Notes: generated by a model from the sequence alone, not told the origin. A stretch of 64,000 nucleotides of DNA from Adineta steineri (GCA_905250115.1 CAJNOI010000027.1:463427-527426), one strand, 5' to 3'. Shown: positions 1 through 11,507, numbered from the stretch's first letter. Translations and numbers: made by a program.

Positions 1-1519
1 ATCAATATGTGTAGTTACAATATTTACCATCTAATAAACGCGTTTTATTAAGTAGAATCCTCTTTTCCGGATATAAAACCGTCGCTTTATAATTAAAAAC
101 TGGAAAAAATACGCCTCCTTCGTGTTGTTCATAAAATTATATACACAAATACTACAATTGCACTTCTTGTGCCACAGTGTATTCGACTGGAATAAATTTC
201 TTTTCTGTCTTAAAGATCATTGTACTAACGAAATTTTATATACATAATAAAATTATCATCATTGAGACAGTTATACTTTCTGACATAGTATTGACACGAT
301 CGTGTTAGTGTGAAAGAACACGTAATTTCAATCTTATAAAAATGTAATTCAAAACAGAAAACTTTAGATCATTAGGGAATTGCTCAAGAAATTTCTTTAA
401 TCTACATGAAAGTTTTTATTCTAGAGTTGAAGAAAACTATTTTTTTTCATTAGTCTAATTATAACAATATAACTCAATTAATACTCGACATAATATGTTC
501 TTCAAATTATAGAAATATTTTCCTTGTAAATTTAGTATCCTTGGAATCTATTCATCCATTATAAGATCTTTGTAATTAAATGATAATTCTATTAGATATT
601 TTCTTAGTGTTTAATATTGAACTTACTTAATGAAATACGTATGAGAATATTCTTTTACTTATCGCTATTATCTTGATATGATAATTATGTGATTTATTAC
701 GCATAGATAGATTTTATTCAAAAAATTTTCATTTGAATATATCCAGTTTATGCCATTTACAACATAGTCTTATGAAAAATGTATAATATAGAGTTTTGTC
801 AGTTCCAGACAGTGAAGTTTACTTCTTTTTTTAATGGACAACTTAATATGATAAGTCAATTTATTTTAATTACTATATACTTGTATTTACATGGTACACA
901 TACATATTTTTAACAAGATACTTCATCAAGTATGTCTATGACACCCAATGAAGACAAATTAAGTGAATAATGGCAAGGACATAATTATTACATGTACATG
1001 CTGTGGAACTGATTCAAAATGAATTATGTGCTTGGTTACGACAAAAAAATTAGTTTTTTTTTATATAAAAATAATTTCTTTACTTGAATGAAACTATTTC
1101 ATATAGTAAAACTTGTTGTGTCTTTGTTTTTTTTTCTTTTAGTTTTCCTAAGTATAGCTTTTCTAGAGACCTTAAATATGGAAATATGTGATAAAGATAG
1201 ATTTTTGATTTTTACTGTCTATCAAGGACGCAAAGTCCTTTTTGCTTAAATCTAAGACTAAAAAATACGTAAAAACCCTTGTTTTTGATTTTATTGACCA
1301 AAAAGAAAATTAAAATTTTCCAAGGCAGGGGGGCGTGACACCCCACGCGCCCCTCTGTCTATCTAGGATTTTTCTTATCAGCGGACATCCTTGACATTGA
1401 TATACTTAGTTTTATTTGAAGACATCAGGTGCCTGAAAAAAAACCAGAGAAAGAGAGAGACAGAGTGAAATAAAAGAATAAATCTTTTTGAGACGCAGTT
1501 ACATGTGAGTCAGATAAAT
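1..1519. other. AT-rich stretch with no supported gene; one GC-rich hairpin
   Basis: I see no coding exon here on either strand. The only structure that stands out is a GC-rich island inside very AT-rich DNA: the arms at 1328-1337 and 1344-1353 (GGGGGGCGTG and CACGCGCCCC) can pair with one mismatch around a 6-base loop. The flanks carry short, weakly inverted similarity (TCAAGGACGC near 1223 and its approximate complement near 1388), which would fit a decayed foldback transposon. The right part should hold the promoter and 5' UTR of the TBC1D25-like gene; no clear TATA box was picked out. Confidence 0.4.
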
Positions 1520-4120
1520 ATGAAGACGAGAGTTACAAACGTGAAAGAATCTAAAGTGCGTAAATTATTATTATTTTATTATTTATTAAAATTATTTAAA
1601 ATTTCTTTCAGATCTGGACTTTACCTCGAGCGAGTACTTCGCTACCCTCGATGTCTGTTATTGGGTCTGCTCACCCAGACGTCGTGAGAATAAAAGTATA
1701 TGTAAGAAAATATATTTTCTATTGTTATTATTTATTTATTTTTTAAATGATAAACTATCATAGAAACCGAACAGTAATACAAGTGATGAAGCACAGGAGG
1801 CAGGTTCATCAAAGAAATTTTGTATTGATCCACGTCTTACCACTTATCAAACATTACAATGTCTGATTGCACAAGCATTCGATATTAAAACAGATTTTAC
1901 TATAAGCGCACTTCAGAGATGTTTATCAACTGGACGCGAACAAATAACAGCTATTTGGTCTGACTGGGATCTTGATGCGTCAATACAAGCTGTTCAACCA
2001 GGTTCCTATTTGAGATTACGCTATGAAATAACAGCAAGAGAAGAAGGTATTGAATTCTGTTAATTTAATTATTATATTAAATTTTATTTCATACTAGGTC
2101 TTGATGATTGGGATTTTGTTGGATTAAATGATTTCAATGCAAATATTCGTTGGTTTAATGTTGACAGTCGATCTATTATTGCAACTGTAAATCAAACAGC
2201 AGGAAAAGCAGCTTCAGCTTTAAATAAAGCTATAAGTATAATTTTCATTTTTAGAAATGATTTCTTTCAATATATATATATTAAATTGTTTTAGATTGGA
2301 TGTATGGAGGAAATGAACGACGTGGTTCAAATGCTCTTGGTGAAGGTGATATGAAAAAATTTCTTGATTGTGAAGGACGTCTTATACATGTTAATGAATT
2401 ACGTCAAGCTATTTTCGAAGGCGGTATTGAACCATCCTATCGAAAAGTTGTATGGCGTCATTTATTAAATATTTTTCCATTAAATATGACCGGTCTTGCA
2501 CGTATTGATTATCTCAAACGTATAGAAATCAAATATAAAACGTTTGTTATCAATTTTTTTTTATTTTCAAAAAAATAATTTCGAACGATTATTGTTATTT
2601 ATTAGATTGAGAAAACGATGGATGGATGAAGAACATCAAAATGAAAATATTCGATTAACTATGCGTACTATAGAAAAAGATGTTTCTCGAACTGATAGAG
2701 CATTTGGTTTTTATGCGGATTCTGGTGATGGTTATGAGAATGTCCAAGCTCTATTTCATATTCTTATGACATACTGTGTTAATCATCCAAATACTACATA
2801 TTGTCAAGGTTTGTATTCGAAATTATTTATTCTTATCACAGTTATAAATAGAATATAAACTAAAAATATATATATATGCCAAGAGTTAACACGTTTGATT
2901 ACGCAATTATAAGAGTTTTATCAAATTATCTTATCTGATAAATCGTGAAACTAGAAATTTTTTCATAAAAATAACGAATATTTTTGTTTAGGTATGACTG
3001 ATTATGCTTCGATTATATTTTATATTATGCGTGAAGAAGGATTAGCATATATTTGCTTTTGTTCAATAATGAGACGTATTCGAGCAAATTTTGCTGCAGA
3101 TGGTGTTGCTATTGCAACTAAATTTCATCATCTTAAAGTACTTTTACAAGCTATTGATCCTGTTTATTGGAGTTTTCTTGAATCATGTGATGCAGGTATA
3201 TTAAATCTTGATATAATTCTATAAATATATATATACCTATGTTGTTTTTTGATTATTTAGTGAATCTTTATTTTACATATCGTTGGCTCGTGCTCGAATG
3301 TAAACGTGAATTTCCATTTAATGATGCTCTACGTGTACTTGAAGTCATGTGGGCAACATTACCAATTGATAGTGAACCCCCACAACTCAGTGAAATATCT
3401 TTAATAACTTCACCATCGGATACAATGATTACTGATATATTATGTCCATCACCTCCTCGACTTGTACAACGTCGTACAGTTAGTTGTCCTCAATTGTTTC
3501 AACTCGATGAATTTAATTCTCAAAAATATAAACATCGTTCATCTTCATTAGCTTTTCATAATAAAGAACAACTATTAACAGAGATACAAAGTCGACAACA
3601 ACAACAACAATTAGATTTTAATTCAGCTTCAGATAGTGATGAATATCAATGTTCTTCATTTAATAATATGAATATGAATACCAATTCAACATATACGAGA
3701 CCACGAGAAAAAAGTTTAGAAAATTCATTTTCACTTAGTGAAATATCTGAATTTGATTCAGATAATATATCAACATCTACTAGTAGTTATGCTATGAATA
3801 CTCTTACGAATTCTTCTTCACAAAATTCCTTAACAATAAATTGGTTACAACGTTTACCTTCGGGAGATACAACATGGCTAGAAGAAGATAATTTATTTTT
3901 AATTTTTGTTTGTGTATCAATATTCTTAGCACATCGAACAGTATTATTAAAACAGAATAATCTTGATGAACAAGAAATATCCATGCATTTTGATCGATAT
4001 CGTCGTCGTCATTGTGCTGACCGAATTTTAATATGTGCACGAACACTTTATGCCCAATATATACAATGGAGTAGAAAAAAACGCATGCTCGATGATCTCA
4101 ATCGTTTTTCGGCGAGTTAA
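1520..4120 (+). CDS. TBC1D25: TBC1 domain family member 25-like Rab GTPase-activating protein
   Basis: This multi-exon gene resembles TBC1D25 (OATL1), a Rab GAP that acts on Rab33B in autophagosome maturation. Exons read in order: an N-terminal region with a PB1-like ubiquitin-fold segment (about 1765-2040 and 2098-2240), the linker GEGDMKKFLDCEGRL before the TBC domain (2295-2540), the TBC core (2608-2805 and 2993-3195), and a long last exon (about 3260-4120). The arginine finger IEKDVSR and the glutamine finger YCQG are both present, so catalysis is probably intact. The C-terminal block FLAHRTVLLKQ...ISMHFDRYRRRH matches the family's conserved end. A Ser/Asn/Gln-rich insert of about 150 residues separates TBC core and C-terminal block, as in vertebrates, where this stretch is also low complexity. 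The first coding exon is uncertain: I placed the start at an ATG reading MKTRVTNVKES, but the splice phase through 1612-1700 was not resolved. Confidence 0.88.
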
Positions 4121-4505
4121 TCATTTATCTACATTTCTTTTATTTCCAACGCAATATTTATTTTTTGTTGTTATTGTTGTTGTTGTTATTTCGGGTTTAT
4201 TTTAAACTGTGTATTATCATTCTATTTATCTCAATATCCATTAACTTTTAATTTTTTTTTTTCGTTTTTTTTCGATAGAATCTAAAAGAGATAATAGAAG
4301 AAAGAAAGAAGTGATGATTTTTAAAAATAAGACAGTGAAACTATTATCTGCTTTTTTTACTGCATAAGTTAAATTGTAATTGTATATATATTTAATTTGT
4401 ATATCTAAAATAAATACTAATGTTGGTATCTTCTAAACGCGCGTATGTTTATTCTATTCATTTTTCTTTCTCTTTATTTTGTTATTATATAAACAATGAA
4501 ATAAG

Positions 4506-4886
4506 ATGCAATTAAGTATTTTAACTAAGATTATAATTTTATCAATGATATGTACAATCGGTGTTACTTTTCTTTTATTGAGTTGCATATTACCTAATTT
4601 ATATTGGCCAATGTTAATTCTTCTGTTTTATTTCATTTTATCTATAGTAATTGTTATTACTTCAAATTGTAATCAGTATAATGATAATACAGGTCTAAAT
4701 GAGCTAGCTATATTTATTGGTGCTATTTTAATTGTATCAACATTTGGTCTTCTTATTGTCATCTATCTTAAAGGAGTCATACAAGGTTTAAGCTTGAGTT
4801 TTGCTCTTATCGGAAATATTATTTTTATTAGTACTATTATTGTTTATGCATTATTATTTCATGACAAAACGAATGAAATCATCTGA
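4506..4886 (+). CDS. LEPROT: Vps55/LEPROT-family small membrane protein
   Basis: A single-exon 126-residue protein that is almost wholly hydrophobic, with four predicted membrane segments (about residues 5-27, 32-52, 65-87, 92-116). It aligns by eye with the Vps55/LEPROT/LEPROTL1 family, which works in endosome-to-vacuole or lysosome sorting: the GVTFLLLSCILPN...YWP block, the ELAIF start of helix 3, STFGLLIV, and LIGNIIFISTI in helix 4 all match conserved positions. The length is right for the family (about 130 residues). It lies 385 bp downstream of the TBC1D25-like gene on the same strand. The loop between helices 2 and 3 (NCNQYNDNTGLN) is divergent, so the family call is firm but orthology to LEPROT rather than LEPROTL1 is not resolved. 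Confidence 0.8.
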   Translation: MQLSILTKIIILSMICTIGVTFLLLSCILPNLYWPMLILLFYFILSIVIVITSNCNQYNDNTGLNELAIFIGAILIVSTFGLLIVIYLKGVIQGLSLSFALIGNIIFISTIIVYALLFHDKTNEII

Positions 4887-5416
4887 ACATTAGAAGAGAC
4901 ACAGAAATATTTACATCTCCTTACTTTTGAAATGTTATATACACAAGTCTTTTATCTAATCAATGTTACTGAATTATGAAACAGAAAAAAATAGAAATGT
5001 AATTGAAGCGAAACTAGCAGTCAAAATTTTTTTAATCTATATTCAATTGATGAATAATCGTAAGTATATGCATTCGTGACACTTATGCTAAACTCAATGA
5101 TAAAAACATTTTTCATAAGAAATTTTTGTCAGATATGATTCGTTTTTTGTCAGATGAATAATACTAAGTGAATATATCATGACTTGATTTGGTAGTCGAG
5201 ATATGATTATTTTAGAATTTATGATTTTTTTGCGATTATCTTTCAATCTGGAATGAACTGGAAAGAAAATACTTTCATTGTTTTGTCAACATATCAGTTA
5301 CATCAAACCGTGTGACATATGTCTTTTTTTATTTCTGTCTCTCTCTCTCTCTAAGATAAAACATTATGTTACTAAGGTAAGCTTATCTTTCTGACGTTTT
5401 TCTATACAAGACGTTG

Positions 5417-5424
5417 TATATAAG
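5417..5424 (+). promoter_or_regulatory. TATA box of the first CPPPP-repeat gene
   Basis: TATATAAG lies 94 bases before the ATG at 5511. Initiation about 30 bases downstream would give a 5' leader of roughly 60 bases. A comparable TATA sequence precedes the neighbouring paralogue, which supports both being real promoters. Confidence 0.6.
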
Positions 5425-5510
5425 CTCTTTAGCTTATCATAAATATCTCATTTATTCCAGTTATACTCTGTTAACGTCGAATTATTTAATTTACGCAGTT
5501 ACTTAAAAAA

Positions 5511-5873
5511 ATGAGTTACAATAATCCATACCAAAGTCCATACGCACCACCGCCTCCTACTGATTCAACATTTGGTGGTTTTAGTGCACCAAATTTTACT
5601 GCAGGATCTGGTGGCTATTGTCCACCACCACCATATCCATCAGGTGGTGGTCATCATTCACATTTTAACCCACCGAGTGGATACTGTCCACCACCGACGT
5701 CGAACTTTGGCCCAGGACAATATCAATATGAAGGTCATAATCAATATGCACCACCTCCTCCTTCGAATTTTTGTCCGCCACCTCCTTCTTCTGCTTATTG
5801 TCCACCACCTCCCTCGTCTAATTTTTGTCCACCACCACCACATGGTCATCATCATCATCATGGACATTATTGA
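5511..5873 (+). CDS. Proline-rich CPPPP-repeat protein with His-rich tail
   Basis: A single-exon protein of 120 residues with no recognised domain, signal peptide or membrane segment. The body is built from repeats of an aromatic residue followed by Cys and a run of Pro: GYCPPPP, GYCPPP, NFCPPPP, AYCPPPP, NFCPPPP, plus APPPP versions lacking Cys. The C-terminus ends in a histidine cluster (HGHHHHHGHY) and a second one lies near residue 48. The pattern recalls XYPPX-type repeats of annexin A7 and cephalopod rhodopsin tails, but with Cys after the aromatic residue. The paralogue 750 bp downstream shares repeat and His-rich end. The biased composition gives long shadow frames on both strands; this frame is chosen because it starts at the first ATG after a TATA box and leader and ends with the ordered repeat. 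Metal binding or assembly into a disulfide-linked network is conceivable; function unknown. Confidence 0.72.
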   Translation: MSYNNPYQSPYAPPPPTDSTFGGFSAPNFTAGSGGYCPPPPYPSGGGHHSHFNPPSGYCPPPTSNFGPGQYQYEGHNQYAPPPPSNFCPPPPSSAYCPPPPSSNFCPPPPHGHHHHHGHY

Positions 5874-6541
5874 GGTGTATAAAAAAAAGTCTTTTTTTGT
5901 TGTTGAAAACAGTATCTTGTACTAAATTGACTTGTTCATTTTATTTCATGTTTTATCAATAAAAAATATATGTATATCTGTATACAAGAAGTGAAAATTT
6001 AATTAATATATTAAAATTATTGCTCCAGAAATATTCATTTTTGTTAGACATGTAGCGTGTATCTGTTCTTATCTATTTAACTCTTCAAAAAAATTTACTG
6101 ATTTAACAGTTTCTAAAAAATAATGAATAGTCAAAGAAGAACTTTTATATACATTTCATAGCTTCAACAAAACGCAGTTCACATAGAAAATTCTACTACT
6201 TTGATTATGAAAAATATTTTAATATCATAAATAAAATGATTCATAGTGAAAGATGTTGCATTCCAAAACAATCATAGCATATTCTATTTCACATACGTCA
6301 TTTTATTAATAATAATAACATACGATTTACTCATTAAAAAAAGTATTCATCTTATCTTCTCGTAGCACATGCTTTTTTTGTCGACATCAAAAAATAAAAT
6401 TTTGAGTGTTGTTATCTTTTGTTTCAATACTCATGACGTATAATACGCAGTTGACTACTTCGTCATACAGCTTTTTCTTATCATAGAACAAACATGAATG
6501 AATCAGATCTTGAAAAATCTAGATGCAACAATATTGTAAGG

Positions 6542-6549
6542 TATATAAA
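6542..6549 (+). promoter_or_regulatory. TATA box of the second CPPPP-repeat gene
   Basis: TATATAAA lies 80 bases before the ATG at 6622, at a spacing close to that of the upstream paralogue (94 bases). This suggests the promoter was duplicated with the gene or that both keep strong TATA-driven transcription. Confidence 0.6.
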
Positions 6550-6621
6550 TACAAGATCTGTTGTCTTTGTATCAAATAAGCGTGTTTTTACTTATTCAAT
6601 TTATTTATCGTATATATAAAT

Positions 6622-6882
6622 ATGGGTCAAGAATATTCACATAACAACCATCATCATCATCATCGCCCTCATCATCACCATCAGCCTCATTATCCATCGA
6701 ATCCTGGTTATTGTCCACCACCACCAGTTCCTGGCTATTGTCCACCACCAGTGCCTGGCTATTGTCCTCCACCACCAATACCTAGCTACTGTCCTCCTCC
6801 ACCTCAAAGTGGTTTTTGTCCACCACCTCCACCACATTTTCATGGACATCACGGCCATCATGGCCATCATTATCATCATTAA
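6622..6882 (+). CDS. Small CPPPP-repeat protein with His clusters at both ends
   Basis: A single-exon protein of 86 residues, paralogous to the gene at 5511. Residues 9-22 are mostly His; the centre has five regular repeats (GYCPPPPVP, GYCPPPVP, GYCPPPPIP, SYCPPPPQS, GFCPPPPP); the end is GHHGHHGHHYHH. There are five Cys, one per repeat, and no hydrophobic segment. It begins MGQ, so N-terminal myristoylation at Gly2 is possible but unproven. Compared with its neighbour the Gly/Ser-rich N-terminal part has been replaced by a His tract, so the two may differ in binding while sharing the repeat core. The orderly repeat period (8-9 residues) and the TATA box argue that this frame is real. Confidence 0.72.
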   Translation: MGQEYSHNNHHHHHRPHHHHQPHYPSNPGYCPPPPVPGYCPPPVPGYCPPPPIPSYCPPPPQSGFCPPPPPHFHGHHGHHGHHYHH

Positions 6883-7787
6883 AAGTTTTCAACAAGAAAA
6901 ACTTTGCTAATGTTACATTTTATTATACATTTTTTATACTATTTTTAAATAAAATATATTTGTAAAAGGACATCATGTTGAATGATATTCTATGTAATTT
7001 TCCGATCAATCTCTAATAATAGAAATAAAAGAGCTATCAAAATTATAATAGTATGATGTAGTGGTCATTATAACTTCCCTCTAAAGCAGTCTCCAAAAAA
7101 ATCGAATGGATGTCATTGACCAATTTATATTATGTGGTATATGTTCAGTTATATTCGATAATTTTTTCCCACTAGATCATTCCTCTTTTATTCAAAATGA
7201 AGATATAAATGTTATCAATTAGAATATTGAATATGAATTAATTCGTATTATAATTAATAATAACATCGTTTCATTAATTTTCATATCCAATATTAAATAA
7301 ACATACATTTGACATATGAAATAATATCAATTATTTCCATTTATTAACATTTTTTTCTACTTTTAGATACCCCTATGTACTTAATAAAAATAATTTGTTT
7401 CTAAAACAAATCAAATAAAACAATAATTAAGAAACAACATTATTATGCTTTTATTTTATCATGGTGAAAAAATCTTCAAATTGAAGTTATGAATTATTAA
7501 CTAGAACATGAAAAATTTAAAAGCAATTTAAAACATGAGAAGACGATATCTTATTAATTTATTAAATGAACCTAAATCAATTTTAAATATTTTCTGTAAC
7601 CGATAAATTTGATTGGTATTTTTATTTAAACTTTTCTTTTTTCTTATTCAATATCTTTTTTATTTAATTTCATTTATAATTAAAATTTTTAAATGAACAA
7701 GAAAATTGACAAGAAAATTAACAAAAAACAAAACCATCTTTATATTAATGAAAAAAAAAAAAGATGTAATAATTGTGCACGAGTTAT
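6883..7787. other. AT-rich intergenic DNA
   Basis: Holds the 3' UTR of the second CPPPP gene (an AATAAA-like signal near 6950) and then AT-rich sequence without coding signal. No repeat family was recognised. Confidence 0.5.
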
Positions 7788-9770
7788 TCATTCTTCGTAT
7801 ATGTAGCCCATTTTTTTGCAATTGTTTTTTGTTTCTAATTTTGTGAAATTATTTGTGACTCGTTTCAGTTGTACATACTCCATCCCAAGTAATACATTAT
7901 TTGATATGAACGTTTTTGTATCGAATAGAAATTGTTCAACATAATGGTCATGGGCTTCATCAAAATTCAAAACGAGAAGAGAAAAAATTGAACAATTGTT
8001 GAAATACTTTCTTCTAAATTATTTTTTCTTTGTGGTGTTTTGTTACATAAGGATAATTTCTTGACGACCGGAAACGACTGAGATATTTGAATAAATAATT
8101 GATGTTCAAATGGATGTTCGTCAAATAATGTAATACTTTTCACGTTTTTAAATGATCCACCTGGAAAGTTATTTCCCAGGTCAACCAATCCAACGTTGGA
8201 TCCGATCATCCGACAGAATCCGATAGGATTCCTGGTGACGGATTTGCATTGGATTCCGTACGGAAAATTTTCAGTCACTTGCTGCAAATTTGATGAGCGG
8301 CGTTTTTAGCTATTTTCTAAGATGGCCTTATGGTCACCTATCGGATCTGTCGAAATCCGTTTGTTGGAAATTGTGAGATCCGATGTTGGATCCGACCACA
8401 ACGGAATCCGAAGTAATTCCGTCACCAGGAATCCTATAGGATTTTGTCGGATCGTCGGATTCCGATAGAATCCGGCATAGGATCCAATCGGATCCGAATA
8501 TGAGATTGGTGCACCTGGATTGTTATATTGAAATAATATTCTATTATATTTGTGCAGGAATACGAATAAATATTACATGAAGCCATTTGAGCATGCTGAT
8601 AATAATTGACGGATGAAACATATTTTTCATTTCCAATAACGGATAATGTATGTTTAATATATTCATTTAATGGTACATTCATCACATTATTAACAAAAAT
8701 AAACGAATGAATGTTGAACTGAAATTGTTTTAAATGTGTTAAATAATTTAAAATGTTATTTTTTAAATCATAACCATCGATAAATTTATTATAATGATTT
8801 ACTTGAAGATATAAAGTTAATTTTTCTAAGGAAATCATTCGATGAACAAGTGGTATAACTAATTCATCAGTACATGCTTGTGTTTACATACGATGTTAAC
8901 GAAAAACATTTCAGATTATATAATATATTCTAGAAAAAAGAGTTTTATTAATTTGTTACAATGAACCTTAACAATTTACTTTGTGATTAATTAAACGATC
9001 TGAATGAATATTTGAAACATGAATATAAAGTGTGTGCAATTTATTTAAACGACCATCAAGTAAATAAATACAATCATTGAAAGTTTCAACATTAATATGC
9101 AATTCATTTAATGTTTGAGAAAATATTTGTTGTCGGTGCAACAAGTCATTCAGTGATACTTGTTCATCATAGACAAATGATGTTCGAAAATTGAAGTAAT
9201 GTAAATTGAACATATTCAATATATATATAAATACACGTGTTACTAAATGTTCTTCTAGTGACCGATGTTCATCATTGAGTGAAATCATAATCGATGTTAT
9301 TTGAGTTTTTAACGACTCAAATAAAGAATAACGATCTAAATAAATAAATAACATAAAATAGAAAAATAAAACTAATCATTGAATACATTCTTACTATTAA
9401 ACAAATATGTTGCCATTTGACCATTAATAGAATACAAACGAATGCCATGTAGATATGGATAAGGCGTGGCAAGTAATATCCTTTTCATTGATGATGATTC
9501 AAGATTTAACCATTTTATTTTATGGTGAATTTTAGGCAGAATTTGTAAACAAAATCGATCAATTAATTTATTATCAGGTGGTTCTATGATATCATTTGAT
9601 GATGAAATAAATAATGTTAATGTGTTTGTGAAAATGTCATCACACAATATGTTATCTAATCGATCATTTGTATTGAATACATTAAAAACATCAACTGTAT
9701 TGAGTTTTTTTTAAATCAATACAAAAATTTCATCCGGTAAATTAATAAAATGATTACAATAAAGTTCCAT
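7788..9770 (-). pseudogene. Decayed F-box/LRR-like gene of a bdelloid-expanded type
   Basis: Read on the minus strand, the start at 9770 gives MELYCNHFINLPDEIFVLI, an F-box-like N-terminus, then an in-frame TAA (9711-9713) in a T-rich run, then the frame continues with KKLNTVDVFNVFNTNDRL. Further exon-like blocks follow (9372-9647, 8968-9354, 8434-8890, 7967-8175, 7788-7980) carrying segments such as ELVIPLVHRMISLEKLTLYL, FPGGSFKNVKSITLFDEHPF and HDHYVEQFLFDTKTFI, which I recall as conserved in large bdelloid F-box-like families. Besides the stop there is a frameshift at about 7967-7990 and an inserted foldback element at 8176-8518. The intact protein would be a substrate-recognition adaptor of SCF ubiquitin ligases if the F-box assignment holds. 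Three lesions make loss of function likely; the residual frames suggest the decay is recent. Confidence 0.7.
8176..8518. mobile_element. Foldback MITE-like element inserted in the F-box-type gene
   Basis: About 343 bp, GC-richer than its surroundings and full of GGATCC/GGATTCC-like words. The ends are inverted: left CCAGGTCAACCAATC, right (complement) CCAGGTGCACCAATC, 13 of 15 identical. A second, longer inverted pair lies inside: 8209-8242 against 8414-8446, which is nearly identical over about 33 bases. It has no coding capacity, so it is non-autonomous. The target duplication is short or blurred: ATT or ATTT before the left end and ATT after the right end. It splits the conserved coding block between YYFNIT and NNFPGGSFKN of the host gene. 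The superfamily is not determined. Confidence 0.7.
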
Positions 9771-10169
9771 ACGATTTGTGTTATTATTATATAAATCGTC
9801 TATATTTGATTTTCTAAATAAAAAGATTAAAATAAAAATATAATTATTTAAAATATAGATTTAACTAACGATGGCTTATTTAGAAATAAACGTCTTCGTT
9901 TTTGATTTCCTTGAATAATTTTTCCTTCACCATTGAATTTATCTAAAAGTATAAATAAATATCCATTGAATTTATCTAAAGGTATAAACAGATATTCAAT
10001 AAAAATATTCAAATAAAAATATCTAATAAAAATATAAATAAATATTCTTTAACAAATATTTACAAACCATTTATCTTAACTTTTTCGAGTAAATTTCTTT
10101 GAAATGTAATTATATATGCTGTTCATGAGAACTGCCATGTTTTATTTTGTTATTATATAATAATACCCT

Positions 10170-10312
10170 CTATACAGAGAGCACAAACGGTTACAAACGC
10201 GTTCTAAACGGACGAACGTTATCGAATGCAGTCTGAATGCGTTACGAACGCGTTTTCACACGTTTCGTTCGTTCAGAACGTATTCTCTAAGCGTTCGTCT
10301 CGACGTCGGTCG
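10170..10312. repeat. CG-rich palindromic patch, probable transposon remnant
   Basis: Inside very AT-rich DNA this patch is rich in ACGCGTT and AACG words. AAACGCGTTC near 10196 and GAACGCGTTT near 10247 are inverted copies, and CGGACGAACG resembles the complement of CGTTCGTTC near 10266. It looks like a short foldback element whose ends could not be placed. It encodes nothing. Confidence 0.35.
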
Positions 10313-10643
10313 TAAAATTTATTTATAATAATAGCTATGAACAGCTGAAATTTTGTGTATATATATTCTATGACAAGTATTGATTATCACGATTATGATC
10401 TCGGCATAACTGCTCGACTTAGAATGATGCTTGAATAGCTAGTACTACTAGCCTAGTACAGTAAAACCTCTAGTAGTGAACACCTCTCGATAGTGAACAC
10501 CTCCGTTTTATCAACGGTCTCAAGTCCGACGGAGCGATTTTTGCTGAAAATGCACCTCTCCAATATGAACACCTGTTTATTCTGAACAATGAACGCTTTT
10601 TTTCGGTCCCTTCTGGTATTGTCACCTCTCCAATGTGAACATA

Positions 10644-11507
10644 TATGGGCAAAATCACGCAAAACAGGATATTGGCCTCTCTTATTCTTTCTGAATTTTA
10701 TAAAAGAGCATTTTAATTAGAAAGTTTATTTTAGCATAGACATAGGTAAAAATGTGTGCTCTTTCTACTGACTATTAATTGAAGCTAATTAGTTAATTAG
10801 TTAATTAATTAAGCAATAATTAGTGAATATCTCGCTAACCGTATGATAAAAACATTTCAAATTTTCAGGCATTACTATTCAATATAGGCTGCATCTATGA
10901 TGAAATTTTCAGCCAAATCGATTTCATAAAATTTCCTCCCTAAAAACTGACTCCCTACGGTTCCCATGAGTTTTTGAAATAGAAATTTTTATGTCAGTAT
11001 ATACTCTGGATTTTAAAGATAGATCTACACTTTTTGAAATCAGTTTGTAACTTTCTGTTTAGTTATACGAGTATATTTTTCTTCACACAGTCGTACTATT
11101 TCACATCGCTAACGAATTTGTCACGTCGCTAACGCCAGATGAGCGCTAATTATTGAAAAATCTAATCATAATTAGAAAAGGGGTTGTATAGCTATTTTGG
11201 AGTGTTAGCAGTCGTCTACAAAATGTACTAATCAGTTTCGAAAGATAACATCGAGATTCGCTGAAATTTACAACTGAAGTACATGAAGTGAAAGTTGATG
11301 TCCTTTTTACGTCACGTCACTAACGCTTACTATTTCGTCAATAACTTCTGTAAACCAGCGCTTTTAGAGCTGTTTTTTTTCTGACTATCTAGGGCAGCTC
11401 AACATACATATAAAATACAAAAATCAACTTTAAAAAAGTTCATCAGGCTGAGATATACATCTTGCAGTTTTACGAAGTCACGTCGCTAACAAATGATTTT
11501 GCCCATA
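10644..11507. mobile_element. 864-bp TA-flanked element nested in the Tigger relic
   Basis: The ends are perfect 14-base inverted repeats, TATGGGCAAAATCA at 10644-10657 and its complement at 11494-11507, each flanked by TA (10642-10643 and 11508-11509). This is a mariner/Tc1-style target duplication. The interior holds no long frame. Its right third has four copies of a CACRTCRCTAAC word (near 11102, 11120, 11315 and 11477), possibly sub-terminal transposase-binding repeats. It is a non-autonomous element that landed in an already inserted Tigger copy, so it is the younger of the two. Confidence 0.68.

Noticed and set aside
5572..5925. Other long frames over the CPPPP gene (Val/His-rich on plus, Met/Trp/Arg-rich on minus)
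   Set aside because: These arise from the CCA-CCA and CAT-CAT repeats; the chosen frame has the regular repeat, start context and TATA box.
8154..8519. CACCTGGA on both sides of the foldback element, as an 8-bp target duplication (hAT-like)
   Set aside because: The right copy overlaps the element's own CCAGGT end and the left copy is part of the conserved PGGS coding block, so the match is more likely coincidence. The termini are better defined by the inverted CCAGGT-ACCAATC pair.
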